The translations under genes and the position numbers were made by a program. Shown here piece after piece: positions 1 to 9,050 of a stretch of 64,000 nucleotides of DNA (within the stretch, counting starts at the first letter, position 1; each line of letters starts with the position of its first letter). The notes under the pieces were generated by a model, which was not told the origin of the DNA, ran no database searches, and was given only the letters and a program-made list of their open reading frames with translations. The DNA is from Corynebacterium sp. (lineage in GTDB: Bacteria > Actinomycetota > Actinomycetes > Mycobacteriales > Mycobacteriaceae). The stretch is taken from positions 186,001 to 250,000 of the forward strand of contig NZ_JAUNLP010000002.1 of the NCBI RefSeq assembly GCF_030532195.1, read 5' to 3'.

Positions 1-384
1 GCCCGCCATCTCCCAGTACTGCTTGAGCTCACGGGTAAAACGCGGAATGACCTGTGGCAACTTAGTCATGTCCCCCCAAAGCTGCGCTAGTGCAATGTGG
101 TCATAGGCCCCCACCCAGGCCCACAGCTCGGGCCGTCCGGTGCCGGACTCTGTAAGAAATGCGAGGAGTTCCTTGCGAATAGTCTCGCGGTTTTTCCACA
201 GCGGCGAAGAGGGACTGGGCAGCTGATTGAGCACATTGGCTCGTACCCACGGTCCTGCTTTGCTCGCATCAAACTCGGTTGACACCGCGTAGTACTCACG
301 GCCGTCCTCGGCCACGACACCGATGGAGACAAGGTCAATGGTCTTGCCGTCCTCAATGAACTCGGTGTCATAGAAATAACGCAC
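1..384 (-). CDS. 3'-5' exoribonuclease, RNase AS family (3' part cut by window edge)
   Basis: The visible N-terminal 128 codons begin with a GTG at 384 (VRYFYDTEFIEDGK) behind an AGAGG about 10 bases upstream. YDTEF supplies the first two acidic residues of a DEDDh exonuclease, and WVGAYDHIAL near residue 105 supplies another conserved Asp. The N-terminus closely matches what I recall of the M. tuberculosis Rv2179c protein, an exoribonuclease that removes adenosine-rich RNA 3' ends. The C-terminal part with the last catalytic His/Asp lies outside the window. It is the last gene of a minus-strand run and sits about 110 bases after plsC. Family assignment is firm; substrate preference is taken from the family. 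Confidence 0.85.
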   Translation of the reverse strand, partial: MRYFYDTEFIEDGKTIDLVSIGVVAEDGREYYAVSTEFDASKAGPWVRANVLNQLPSPSSPLWKNRETIRKELLAFLTESGTGRPELWAWVGAYDHIALAQLWGDMTKLPQVIPRFTRELKQYWEMAG

Positions 385-496
385 GGTGTGGAATCCTCTC
401 CAGCTTTGACTCCAAGCAGGCAAACCGCGGCTGACAGTCAGCTTTCCCCACGGGCACAAGCATCACTGCAGCCGCAAAAACTATCTGCGTTTTATT

Positions 497-1288
497 CTAG
501 CGACCGAGTCGGAACCACCGACGAGGGGTCGGCTTCGGGCCCGGCGCTGGTACCGTCAGTTCGCCGCCCGGCTCGGTGCCCTCTGGGTATCCGTGGCCCG
601 CTTCCAAGGACTTCCTAACATCGCCGGCATATGCCCTGACATACTCCTGACCAGACAGTTTCTGAATTTCCTTCATCAGATCATCGGTCAGTGCCCTGGC
701 TGCTTCACGCTCATCGGTGTACTTGCCCTTGTACTCCGCCGGATCCAGCGGATCGCCAATAATGATGCCCACGCGAACCGGACGCGGAATCCAGCTGCCA
801 ATTGGGTTCGCCTTTTCCGTATCAATCATGGCCATCGGGAACACCGGCACGCCGGTCTTCAGCGCAACGCGGGCCGCACCGGTCTTGCCGCGGTAGAGAC
901 GACCATCCGGACTACGAGTACCTTCTGGCGAGATTCCCAGCAGGTCACCGCGAGCAAGCACCTTTACGCCCGCATTCAGTGCGTCGCGAGCAGCATCGCT
1001 GGAAGTGCGGTCAATCGGCACCTGGCCGACCGAGGAGAAGAAGAACTTCTGAATACCACCCACAAAACCGGGGGTGTTGAAGTACTCGGCCTTGGCCAAG
1101 AACGTCAACTGACGATGACACACCAGCGGGAAGTAGAAGTGATCCATGACGGCCAGGTGGTTCGACACCATCAGAGCCGGCCCCTCAACCGGAATCTTGT
1201 CACCGCCGATGTAATAAGGACGGTTGTAAATCCGCAGCCACGGCCCAATGAGGATGTACTTGAAGAACTTGTACCAGCGATTATTCAC
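497..1288 (-). CDS. plsC: 1-acyl-sn-glycerol-3-phosphate acyltransferase (PlsC family)
   Basis: A 263-residue protein of the PlsC/LPLAT family, which moves an acyl chain from acyl-CoA or acyl-ACP to lysophosphatidic acid at the inner membrane face. The catalytic H-x4-D motif is NHLAVMDH (H44, D49) and the acceptor-binding motif is SPEGTRSPDG (E122-R125). A hydrophobic N-terminal stretch (FFKYILIGPW) may anchor it. The C-terminal 30 residues are Pro/Gly-rich and probably disordered. It lies between glk and the RNase AS gene on the same strand, the arrangement seen around Rv2182c in mycobacteria. Exact acyl acceptor is not visible from sequence. Confidence 0.88.
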   Translation of the reverse strand: MNNRWYKFFKYILIGPWLRIYNRPYYIGGDKIPVEGPALMVSNHLAVMDHFYFPLVCHRQLTFLAKAEYFNTPGFVGGIQKFFFSSVGQVPIDRTSSDAARDALNAGVKVLARGDLLGISPEGTRSPDGRLYRGKTGAARVALKTGVPVFPMAMIDTEKANPIGSWIPRPVRVGIIIGDPLDPAEYKGKYTDEREAARALTDDLMKEIQKLSGQEYVRAYAGDVRKSLEAGHGYPEGTEPGGELTVPAPGPKPTPRRWFRLGR

Positions 1289-1383
1289 GGTTTAAAACTA
1301 TACAGGGTCGCATCGAAGCCAGCGCCAGGCATCGCCGGTATCCCCCACTTTCTGGGCGAGGGACAGCACTTGATACGTAAGCG

Positions 1384-1396
1384 CGCTTTACGACGG
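1384..1396 (+). repeat. Copy of the over-represented word CGCTTTACGACGG
   Basis: Exact 13-base match that overlaps the last codons and stop of glk. One of at least 13 exact CGCTTKACGACG sites found by eye in this window; see findings. Confidence 0.7.
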
Positions 1397-2401
1397 ATCC
1401 CTGACCTCAGCAACCACGAAGCTGCGAGCAATATCTGCCACACCAATAAGGCCAGCATCAGCTCCGAGTTCTGCAACCTTCACCTCAGCCACGGGACGGT
1501 AGCCAGAACCAGTGATATTGCGCGCGAATTCCGCCTGCGCCTTTTCCAAGTACAGGTCCGATGCCGTGGCGACTCCCCCGCCGATGACCACAAGCTCCGG
1601 GTCAAAGACATCCCCGACGATGGACAGGCCACGCCCCAGCCAGGTGGCGAAATCATCCAATGCCGCCTCAGCCAGTTCATCGCCCTGACGCGCTGCTGCG
1701 ACAACATCTGTACCAGTGACGGTGCCGGCAACCAGACCGTCGGTAAGCCGGGAGTAGTACTGACCGGATTCAGCGAGCTCGGCTGCGGTGGTGACCAGTG
1801 CCGTGCCCGAGCAGTAGCGCTCGAAACAACCGCGCTTGCCGCATGCGCACGCGCGTCCCTCTGGCACCACGGTCAAGTGGCCGAATTCCGGTGCGGTGCC
1901 GTACGCGCCGCGGTAGATTTTTCCGCCTTGCATCATCGCGCCGCCGATGCCGGTGCCGAGCGCGAAGAGCACCCAGTTATCCGCACCGCGCGCCGCGCCA
2001 AATCGGAACTCGCCCCACGCCGCAGAGTTGGCGTCATGCTCAAGCTGCAGCGGACGCGGAAGAAGCAAGGACAAACGCTTGACGACGTTCGCATCGCGCC
2101 ACGGCAAATGCGGAGCAAAGCGAACCGTTTGGCGATCCGAATCTAGGAAACCTGCAATCGCCAAGCCAATGGCGCTGACCTCTGGAAACTTCTCAACCAA
2201 TCGCTCGGATGTCTGGACAATACCGCGCTCGATGGCATCGACGCTGCCATCCGAGCTGGTTTGGACTCGGTAGAGAACTTTGCCGTCCGCACTGACAACT
2301 GCGGCCCGCAGGTTGGTACCACCGATGTCGAACCCGATGGCCGGGCTGTCTGCGACAACAGAGGCATCTACGCCAGAGGAATGCGCGATATCGGTGGACA
2401 T
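1388..2401 (-). CDS. glk: ROK-family glucokinase
   Basis: A 337-residue sugar kinase that phosphorylates glucose at C6. Visible motifs are the phosphate-binding loop DIGGTN (25-30), the catalytic Asp in EHDANSAAWGE (D123), GTGIGG (149-154), and the ROK zinc motif with EFGH (172-175) and CACGKRGC (185-192) followed by C197. Length and motif order are normal for bacterial ROK glucokinases; the poly-P hexokinase subtype is possible but not indicated. It starts 25 bases after the pimB' stop, so the two are probably cotranscribed. Its stop codon lies inside a copy of the repeated word CGCTTTACGACGG. Confidence 0.85.
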   Translation of the reverse strand: MSTDIAHSSGVDASVVADSPAIGFDIGGTNLRAAVVSADGKVLYRVQTSSDGSVDAIERGIVQTSERLVEKFPEVSAIGLAIAGFLDSDRQTVRFAPHLPWRDANVVKRLSLLLPRPLQLEHDANSAAWGEFRFGAARGADNWVLFALGTGIGGAMMQGGKIYRGAYGTAPEFGHLTVVPEGRACACGKRGCFERYCSGTALVTTAAELAESGQYYSRLTDGLVAGTVTGTDVVAAARQGDELAEAALDDFATWLGRGLSIVGDVFDPELVVIGGGVATASDLYLEKAQAEFARNITGSGYRPVAEVKVAELGADAGLIGVADIARSFVVAEVRDPS

Positions 2402-2426
2402 AACAGTTAATTATAAAGGGGCTGGG

Positions 2427-3566
2427 CTAGTTTCCCAGAATTCGCCGAGCACGCGCAGCCATTACTTCCCAGGTCCAGTTGGCAGTCACGTGCTGACGGC
2501 CACGAATACCCATCGCGGCAGCACGCTCAGGATCGCCCAGGACAGTAAGTACACCTGCCATAACACTGTCGACTGATGCGCCGTTGACTACGATGCCGGT
2601 CTCTCCATCAATTACAGTCTCCGGAGCGCCACCGGAATTTCCAGCGACAACGGGTATGCCACAGGCTTGCGCCTCCAAGTAGACAATGCCCAAGCCCTCA
2701 ACGTCGAGTCCACCGCCGCGTGTTCGCGCTGGCATTGCAAATACGGTCGCCGCATTGTAGTAGGCAGGCAGCTCATCAAAGGACACCTTACCTGCGAAAA
2801 TGGTCTGATCCGCGACTCCGCACTCCTGCGCTAGCTGCTGCAATGCCTCGCCACGGGGACCGACACCGACGATGAGAAGTCGGGCATCGGGGTGCCTTGC
2901 AAGAATCTGCGGCATGCTGCGGATCAGCATGTCCTGGCCTTTTCGTCGCACCAGCCGAGAAATACAGACAATGAGCGGTTGCTCGGCCCCAATGCCATAG
3001 CGCTGGCGAATATCCTGCCCCGCCTGCGAGTTTGGTGAAAATCGTTCGATATCCACACCCGACGGAAGGCGCTCAAACGCCGCACGGGGGCCAAAAGCTG
3101 CAGCAAATCGACCTCGCGTATAGCGCGAGATGTAAGTAACTACATCAGAGCTATTGCCAATCCGGCGAAGCATCTGCCGAGCTACCGGCAGCATGGACCA
3201 GCCCACCTCATGCCCATGTGTGGTCGATACAATGCGGCTGGCGCCAGCACGACGGCATGCGTCGGCAAGCAAACCCAACGGTGCAGCGGCGCCGAACCAT
3301 ACTGTGTCGATGCGCTCGTCCTTGATGATTCGTGCGGCTCGGCCGGCGACGTGCGGTAGCGGCAGTAGAACCTTGTCGCGCATACGGTAGACGCGAAATG
3401 GCAGTGACTCGTCGTAGGCGCGTAAGCGTTCTGCAGACGCACGAGAGGAGGCTAAAACGACCAGGTTGGCGGGGTCGAGGCGCGCACAGAAATCTCGCAA
3501 GTAGGACTCAATACCACCGTCGCGAGGTGGAAAATCATTGGTGATAAGCAGTACGCGCGCAGACAT
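2427..3566 (-). CDS. pimB: GT4 mannosyltransferase, PimB'-like (phosphatidylinositol mannoside / lipomannan synthesis)
   Basis: A 379-residue GT-B fold glycosyltransferase. The N-terminus (LLITNDFPPRDGGIESY) has the glycine-rich acceptor loop of GT4 enzymes, the middle (ISRLVRRKGQDML) the typical donor-domain start, and EGLGIVYLEAQACGIPVVAG carries the E-x7-E nucleotide-sugar motif. PimB' uses GDP-mannose to add the second mannose to PIM1 on the cytoplasmic side of the membrane. Assignment rests on similarity to corynebacterial PimB' and on the conserved position next to the NlpC/P60 genes (Rv2188c-Rv2190c order). Another mannosyl acceptor cannot be excluded. Confidence 0.82.
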   Translation of the reverse strand: MSARVLLITNDFPPRDGGIESYLRDFCARLDPANLVVLASSRASAERLRAYDESLPFRVYRMRDKVLLPLPHVAGRAARIIKDERIDTVWFGAAAPLGLLADACRRAGASRIVSTTHGHEVGWSMLPVARQMLRRIGNSSDVVTYISRYTRGRFAAAFGPRAAFERLPSGVDIERFSPNSQAGQDIRQRYGIGAEQPLIVCISRLVRRKGQDMLIRSMPQILARHPDARLLIVGVGPRGEALQQLAQECGVADQTIFAGKVSFDELPAYYNAATVFAMPARTRGGGLDVEGLGIVYLEAQACGIPVVAGNSGGAPETVIDGETGIVVNGASVDSVMAGVLTVLGDPERAAAMGIRGRQHVTANWTWEVMAARARRILGN

Positions 3567-3650
3567 AATGGCCGAATTGTTAACCTTCGTCGAGTTTCTT
3601 TACATACAAAACCACAGGCGGAGGCATCGACCTACCAGGGGAAAGCTCCC

Positions 3651-4793
3651 CTAGTAACGAACCGCACCCTGGTAAGGGCCGCCCTGGTCAATCGAGACTA
3701 CCTGAACCGGGATGCCATAGTCGGAGGCGTGAATAATCTGGCCATTACCGATGTACATGCCAACGTGGGAAATGCCTGGGTAGTAGCCAATAATGTCGCC
3801 TGGCTGCAGCTGATCACGGCTGACCGGCGTGCCACCGGCAAGCTGTGCCTGTGAGGTGCGCGGAATGGACTTGCCAATCTGCTGATAGGCCCAGTACATC
3901 AAGCCCGAGCAGTCGAATTCAGACGGACCGGCAGCGCCCCAAGAATACGGGGAACCTAACTTCGACATGGCTGCGTCCACTGCGGCAGAGGAACCCAACA
4001 GTTTATCCAGCCCTTCAGTGACCGGGTTATTCTTGGTCATCCAAATGGCACGTTGCTCTGGGCTTAGTGCCTCTACCATCGACTTCACATGTTCACTGCG
4101 ACCATCGAGGTCTGCGCTGCGCTTGTCCAGTTCGGCGCGGCGCTTGCCCAGGTCATCGAGCTGCTTGCGAATATCATCCTGCAGACGCAGGGCATCGGCC
4201 TTGCCGCGTTCCGCATCCTTGCGGGCAGCGACAGCTCGTGCGACAACCTCATCATTATCGCGGAACATCTTGTTGATGTAACCGGTGCGGTCAATTGCAT
4301 CCTGAGCGCTGGTCGAGCCCAGTGCTGCAGACAGCGGGTCAACAATTTCACCGCGCATACGCTTCTTTGCGAAGTAAGAGATGTCCGCGGAGAGCGCCTT
4401 TAAGTCATTTTGTGCGTGGACGACTCGGTCTTCCGACACCTTGAGCTCATCTTGCGCATGCTGGAGCTCCTTTTCCTTGTCCTTAACCTGGACATCGAGG
4501 TCATTGACCTCCTCCGACACCGCTTCGGTGTCACGGGAAATCTGCTCCAACTCAGCAATGATGCCATCGGCGGTAGCAAGATCCGGAGCCGGGGCTGGGG
4601 CTGGCTCGTCCTGAGCGGCTGCTACCGGCGCGAGGCCTGCGGAGCCAAAAACTAGACCAGTTGCCACTGTCATACCAACGATGCTGCGACGTGATGCCGA
4701 AACGCAACGCGTAGCGCGAGCGTGCGAAACTACGCATCGATTTGAAACTGCCGGAAAAGCTGACAAATCAACACACTCTTTAGACTTATTCAC
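3651..4793 (-). CDS. Secreted coiled-coil NlpC/P60 peptidoglycan endopeptidase (RipC-like)
   Basis: I chose the GTG at 4793 because GGGGAA lies about 7 bases upstream; this gives 380 residues. An N-terminal export signal with a long n-region ends near AAAQ and is followed by a Pro/Ala tract. Residues about 60-190 are heptad-rich (DLDVQVKDKEKELQHAQDEL) and should form a coiled coil like the FtsEX-responsive part of RipC proteins. The C-terminal P60 domain has the catalytic FDCSG Cys (about 295), SHVGMY His (about 343) and a third polar residue, His, in IIHA (about 355). It should cleave peptide stems in the wall during division. It follows a second P60 gene on the same strand. Confidence 0.88.
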   Translation of the reverse strand: MNKSKECVDLSAFPAVSNRCVVSHARATRCVSASRRSIVGMTVATGLVFGSAGLAPVAAAQDEPAPAPAPDLATADGIIAELEQISRDTEAVSEEVNDLDVQVKDKEKELQHAQDELKVSEDRVVHAQNDLKALSADISYFAKKRMRGEIVDPLSAALGSTSAQDAIDRTGYINKMFRDNDEVVARAVAARKDAERGKADALRLQDDIRKQLDDLGKRRAELDKRSADLDGRSEHVKSMVEALSPEQRAIWMTKNNPVTEGLDKLLGSSAAVDAAMSKLGSPYSWGAAGPSEFDCSGLMYWAYQQIGKSIPRTSQAQLAGGTPVSRDQLQPGDIIGYYPGISHVGMYIGNGQIIHASDYGIPVQVVSIDQGGPYQGAVRY

Positions 4794-4896
4794 AAGTATT
4801 TCCCCGAACATCAAGAACTTGACGCAATCGAGCAGATTGTATCACTGCCCTGCAAGAACTAACTATTCAAAAGAAAGAGACGAGCGCTACAGTGTC

Positions 4897-4985
4897 GAAC
4901 ATCATAAAAAGTCGACACAGTGGCACTCGCCTCTTTGACCCCAAAAGTTTGGGAACTGCGGGAGCTACCTCCTCCCGCGGACTTC
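4897..4985 (-). terminator. Inverted repeats and probable terminator between the two P60 genes
   Basis: Behind the stop of the second P60 gene the minus strand folds GCGGGAG/CTCCCGC, then CCCAAA/TTTGGG. Further on there is a perfect 7-base inverted repeat GTGTCGA...TCGACAC. The first hairpin probably ends the riboswitch-controlled transcript. The last repeat could be an operator or a weaker terminator for the downstream gene. Confidence 0.45.
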
Positions 4986-4991
4986 ACCCAA

Positions 4992-5585
4992 TTAGAAACG
5001 GACGAAGTTGTGAACCGGCATGTAGTTCATCGGAGCTTCCTTGACGACATCGCCAGTCTGCGGAGCGTGAATCACGTTGCCGTTACCGGAGAAGATGCCG
5101 ACGTGGGTTGCACCGGAGTAGAAGGAGACGATGTCACCGAGACCCGGGCTAGCAACCGGGGTACCCTGGGAAGCCTGTGCCTGAGAGGTGCGCGGGATGG
5201 ACTTACCAACCTGCTGGTAAGCCCAGGAGGTCAGACCAGAGCAGTCGAAAGAGTTCGGACCAGTAGCGCCCCAGACGTACGGGGAACCAATCTTGGAACG
5301 AGCTGCATCGACGATTGCGGCGCCAGTGGACGGTGCGCCGACGTTAGCGAGCTTGCCGCTAACGAGGTTGCCGCCAGTGAACTTGCCGCTGAGATCGTTG
5401 ATCTTGCCAGCAACATCCTGCAGACCTGCAACCTGCGGGGAATCAAAGCCGTTCAGAGCGCCCTGAATATCGGTCAGCGGATTGGCGTTTGCAGCCGGGA
5501 CGGTCAGTGCTGTGACGCCAACGACGGTGGCGCCGAATGCGGCTGCGTTACGTGCGATGTTAGAACGGCGGTGGTGCTTGCCCAT
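4992..5585 (-). CDS. Secreted NlpC/P60 peptidoglycan endopeptidase under c-di-AMP riboswitch
   Basis: The ATG at 5585 has GGAG nine bases upstream; an in-frame TTG at 5600 lacks spacing to a Shine-Dalgarno. The product is 197 residues: signal peptide ending at ANA, a short linker region, and a compact P60 domain with FDCSG (C115), THVGIF (H161) and VIHA (H173). It has no coiled coil, unlike its downstream neighbour, so it is a short stand-alone hydrolase. The leader carries a ydaO-type riboswitch, which ties this wall hydrolase to c-di-AMP, a known theme for P60 and Rpf genes in actinobacteria. Confidence 0.9.
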   Translation of the reverse strand: MGKHHRRSNIARNAAAFGATVVGVTALTVPAANANPLTDIQGALNGFDSPQVAGLQDVAGKINDLSGKFTGGNLVSGKLANVGAPSTGAAIVDAARSKIGSPYVWGATGPNSFDCSGLTSWAYQQVGKSIPRTSQAQASQGTPVASPGLGDIVSFYSGATHVGIFSGNGNVIHAPQTGDVVKEAPMNYMPVHNFVRF

Positions 5586-5607
5586 TGTGTAAAACTCCAA
5601 AATCTTC

Positions 5608-5755
5608 CTGCTTAGCCGACCGGGTTAGCTGACGGGTTCGGAAGAATGGAAGACTTCCTACCCTCCGGGATTTTCCCTTTGGGATTCACCCCAAGTTTTG
5701 AGGTGGGTCCCCGGCTCGAATTTCTTCGAAGTTCACTGTGCGTGACGCTCGAAGT
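5608..5755 (-). ncRNA. ydaO/yuaA c-di-AMP riboswitch
   Basis: Read on the minus strand, the leader contains the ydaO core in order: GAGCCGGGGACCCACC, then GGGGTGAATCC, GGGTAGGAAG with a CTTCC partner, and the 3' block AACCCGTCAGCTAACCCGG followed by TCGGCTAAG. These blocks and their spacing match the conserved c-di-AMP-binding fold. In the family, high c-di-AMP turns expression off. The element ends about 22 bases before the P60 start codon. Outer boundaries are approximate. Confidence 0.87.
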
Positions 5756-5828
5756 TCTTCGATTAGGCTCTGTGTTTTCTTATCAATGATCGGCACCAAT
5801 TCGATGGCCCCGTTTCAATGTCTCGATA

Positions 5829-5858
5829 AGATTACGAAACGGCATCAAGTTTTGTCTA
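5829..5858 (-). promoter_or_regulatory. Probable sigma-A promoter for the riboswitch-controlled P60 gene
   Basis: On the minus strand TAGACA (5858-5853) and TAATCT (5834-5829) are separated by 18 bases. A start near 5822 would give a leader of about 235 bases that includes the whole riboswitch. No other gene explains this strand here. Confidence 0.5.
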
Positions 5859-6156
5859 GCCATTCGGCAAAAAATCCCCCGGGAACCGGCTTGTTACCGT
5901 TCATATACCCATTTTGTTACCAAGCCGTTATAACTGAACGATTCCCCCATAAAGAAATAATAACGGTTTGATAAATACGCATCTACCTGGCGTTTTAATC
6001 TCCGCGACGAACTTTACACTCCCGCTCAACTCTGCGCCGAAATCTCGCCAAAATTCTCAATTGTGTTTTGCATCACAGCTTCGGAAAAATGAGCACTTCC
6101 AGCCCAAAAGTCACAGCTTTAACACCCTAGTGTCTGCTCCGCATAGGATTATTGAC

Positions 6157-7746
6157 GTGGATTTCGAACAACAGCACCTCCCTCTCGATGGCGCGAACGA
6201 TGCTCCGTTGTTCAACACCACCTTCGTCGTGGTCGACCTTGAAACAACGGGCCTCAACCCGCAAGGCGATCACATTATTGAAATTGGAGCGGTCAAGACT
6301 CGCGCCGGCGAGATTGTCGAGACGTTCTCCACTTTCATCGATCCCGGCATGGAAATCCCGTCCCACATCACCAAGCTCACTGGTATCACCACGGCAGACG
6401 TCGAAAACGCGCCACAGCTTGGCACAGCTATGAACCGCTTCCTCGAATTCGCCCGGGGCACCGTCTGGGTCGCACATAACGCCAAGTTCGACATGGGGTT
6501 CCTTCGTCAGGCCTGTATAGATTTAAGGCTCGAATGGCCCAGCCCTACCACCGTCGACACGCTCACACTCGCACGGCGCACGATAAACCGCGCGCAGGTC
6601 GGCAGCTACCGACTCTCAAATCTGGCGCGCTTCGTAGGCTCCGCGCAACGCCCCACGCACCGCGCGCTTGACGACGCCCGCGCAACCGTCGATGTCCTTT
6701 ATTACTTAGTGGAGAATCTAGCCGGGGAAAATGTCGAAACAGCCGCCCAGCTAGTTCATTACTCTCCCACAGTCGACCCCGAAATTCGCGCCAAGCGGCA
6801 CCTCGCAGAGGACGCACCGCACGCCCCCGGCGTATATGTTTTTCGGTCTCGAAATGGCGACCCCTTATATATAGGAACGGCTCTCGATTTGCGACGTAGA
6901 CTCCTGCAGTATTTCAACGGTTCGGACTCGCGCCGCAAAATTACTGAAATGGTCAAACTCGCCGACCATATTGACATCATTGAATGTCCACATGGCTTCG
7001 CCGCCGAAGTCCGCGAGGCACGACTAATCTCCGCACTTCGCCCGCCCTACAACAGGCAGCGAACGGAACCCACCCGCGGTTGGTACATCGTCCCCACCAC
7101 CGCCACTCGCCCACCAAAAATCAGCCGAGTCGCATCTAGCGCCAGCAGCCTAGGCCCCTTCCGCACGCGCGACACCGCCACTGCCATTCGCGATAGGTTT
7201 TCTGCACTTAACGACGACTTTGCGATTACAACCGCACAGATTGCCAGCAGTGGCGCCGACCAGATTTCCGACATGATTGCGGAAATCTCCGCTCTCGCCG
7301 AGGCACACCGCTTCCAGCGTGCCGCTCTTCAACGCGACCGCACTGCCGAGTTTATTTTCAGCCTGGATAAACAACAGCGCCTGAGCATGCTTGCATCTAT
7401 CCCGTCACTGCAAGCCGCTTTTCCCGACGGTCATGGCGGCTGGCACCTCGCCGAGATTCGTTTCGGCCGGCTAGCCGGAGCCGCCACAGCCCCACGTGGC
7501 GCAGATATGGGCTACATAATTGACCTGATGGAAAACTCCGCCCAAACGGTTAAACCCGATGACTCCTTATATAAAGGAGCATCGATTGATGAACTCAGCA
7601 TCATCTGGAAGTGGCTGCAACGCCCTGAGGTACGAATAAAGCCCACTGGCGGAGAATTTTCCTATCCCAGACTAGGGGCGGGAAAATTCCTGCAGTGGGC
7701 AGTTGATGCGCAAGATGCACGTCGTCAAGCGCGACGCGAACCTTAA
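6157..7746 (+). CDS. DEDD exonuclease with GIY-YIG domain (Rv2191-like)
   Basis: An open frame exists from 5968 but its first 60 residues lack family character. I prefer the GTG at 6157, with AGGA about 8 bases upstream, giving 529 residues. The N-terminal domain is DnaQ-like: DLETTG (D27, E29) and the later VAHNAKFDMGF and THRALDDARAT blocks supply the DEDDh residues. From about 224 a GIY-YIG UvrC-like nuclease follows (PGVYVF...PLYIGT). The C-terminal part is UvrC-like without recognisable HhH. The family fuses polymerase-epsilon-type proofreading with a UvrC-like cut domain; its role in repair is inferred. The gene ends on a TTAA shared with trpD. Confidence 0.83.
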   Translation: MDFEQQHLPLDGANDAPLFNTTFVVVDLETTGLNPQGDHIIEIGAVKTRAGEIVETFSTFIDPGMEIPSHITKLTGITTADVENAPQLGTAMNRFLEFARGTVWVAHNAKFDMGFLRQACIDLRLEWPSPTTVDTLTLARRTINRAQVGSYRLSNLARFVGSAQRPTHRALDDARATVDVLYYLVENLAGENVETAAQLVHYSPTVDPEIRAKRHLAEDAPHAPGVYVFRSRNGDPLYIGTALDLRRRLLQYFNGSDSRRKITEMVKLADHIDIIECPHGFAAEVREARLISALRPPYNRQRTEPTRGWYIVPTTATRPPKISRVASSASSLGPFRTRDTATAIRDRFSALNDDFAITTAQIASSGADQISDMIAEISALAEAHRFQRAALQRDRTAEFIFSLDKQQRLSMLASIPSLQAAFPDGHGGWHLAEIRFGRLAGAATAPRGADMGYIIDLMENSAQTVKPDDSLYKGASIDELSIIWKWLQRPEVRIKPTGGEFSYPRLGAGKFLQWAVDAQDARRQARREP

Positions 7747-8810
7747 CCCTTGACCGCAGCTGCGACGATTTCCATACACAGTCCCGACTTCAGCGTCGTC
7801 TCTACCTCGTTGATGGCATCGGCGAGTGCGTCTTTCAGCGGACGACCATCCAGACCGCGCGAAATTGCGATGGCGGCGGCGGAGTTGAGAATTACCGCGT
7901 CGCGGATCGGGCCTTCGAGTTCACCAGACCAGATGCGGCGGGCGACATCGGCGTTGTAAGCCGGATCGCCGCCACGCAATGCACCGGCTTCCGAGTACTC
8001 CATGCCGAAGTCATGCGGATCGATGACGTCTTCGGTGACTGCACCGTTTTCCACAATGAAAACCTTGGTTGGGCCAGTAACGGTGATTTCATCCAACCCG
8101 TCGCTACCACGGACGACCAACGCGCGCTGACCGCGGCGAGCAAAGGTGCCAGCCATGGTTTCCATCAAGTCTTCAAAAGCACAGCCAATCAGACTTGCCT
8201 GCGGGCGCGCCGGATTGGTCAGCGGACCGAGGAGATTGAAGACAGTGGGAACTGCGAGTTCCTTGCGAACCGGACCCGCAAACCGCATGGCCGGATGGTA
8301 GCGAGCGGCGAAAAGGAAGCGGAGGTAGAACTCCGGGTGCTCCGGAGAGGCCACTACGCCGTCCTCAATATCAATGCCGCAGGCCTCCAACATGTCGGCA
8401 CCGCCGGACTTCGACGATGCCGCACGGTTGCCATGCTTGAGAACCGGCACACCACACGCCGCGATTGCCACCATAGACATAGTGGAGATATTTACAGTGT
8501 GCGCACCGTCACCACCGGTACCGACAATGTCGACCGCGCCACGCGAAATCGCGTCGGCGAGCTTCGGATCATCTACCGGACGGGCGAAGGACAACATACC
8601 TTCTGCTGCGGCTTCGAGTTCTGCGGGCGTAATGCCCTTTGCCAGCAGACCAAACGCAAAGGTTGCGGTGTGCACGTCGCCAGAGGCACCGGACATAATC
8701 TGATCCATTGCAAAACGAATGCCCTCAGGCGAGACTTCCTCGCCCGCACCAATGGTGGAGAGAACATGGCGCCAGCTCTCGGCTGCCCTCTTGTTGCCGA
8801 TCATGCTCAT
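7743..8810 (-). CDS. trpD: Anthranilate phosphoribosyltransferase
   Basis: I use the ATG at 8810 because GGAAGGGAG lies five bases upstream; a TTG at 8837 has no such signal. The 355-residue enzyme transfers the phosphoribosyl group of PRPP to anthranilate, the second step of the tryptophan branch. The PRPP loop GTGGDGAHTVNIST, HGNRAASSKSGGADMLEA and NLLGPLTNPA are intact. It stands alone without other trp genes and is divergent from ctaE, as Rv2192c is in mycobacteria. Its TAA and the exonuclease TAA overlap on the palindrome TTAA, so the two genes converge with no spacer. Confidence 0.93.
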   Translation of the reverse strand: MSMIGNKRAAESWRHVLSTIGAGEEVSPEGIRFAMDQIMSGASGDVHTATFAFGLLAKGITPAELEAAAEGMLSFARPVDDPKLADAISRGAVDIVGTGGDGAHTVNISTMSMVAIAACGVPVLKHGNRAASSKSGGADMLEACGIDIEDGVVASPEHPEFYLRFLFAARYHPAMRFAGPVRKELAVPTVFNLLGPLTNPARPQASLIGCAFEDLMETMAGTFARRGQRALVVRGSDGLDEITVTGPTKVFIVENGAVTEDVIDPHDFGMEYSEAGALRGGDPAYNADVARRIWSGELEGPIRDAVILNSAAAIAISRGLDGRPLKDALADAINEVETTLKSGLCMEIVAAAVKG

Positions 8811-8908
8811 CGCCACTCCCTTCCGATAGATAGTCAAGTCTGTATCCGTACTTCATATATATTGCGACACTTTCATATCGTCGCAGGCGGATATACCAAC
8901 ATTGCTGC

Positions 8909-8924
8909 TGTGATGTACGTAATA
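8909..8924. promoter_or_regulatory. Possible GlxR (Crp-type) half-conserved site
   Basis: TGTGATGTACGTAATA fits the GlxR consensus TGTGANNTANNTCACA in its left half and core but only partly in the right half. It lies in the trpD-ctaE intergenic region. GlxR control of respiratory genes is known in Corynebacterium; binding here is inferred. Confidence 0.35.
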
Positions 8925-9050
8925 CAACAAGATACCCACCGAGTTTGCACCGTGCATGACCAGGTCCGCTTTTAGCTCCCCGCTTTTCTGCTCACCCCCG
9001 CAGGGGCGGTGAATCGAGGGGTAGCCCTTAAAACATACGAATTACTACGC

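Noticed and set aside
593..2146. 517-codon open frame on the plus strand opposite plsC and glk
   Set aside because: It is antisense to two genes with full family motifs, and its translation shows no domain, only the His/Arg/Gln-rich composition typical of a reversed high-GC frame.
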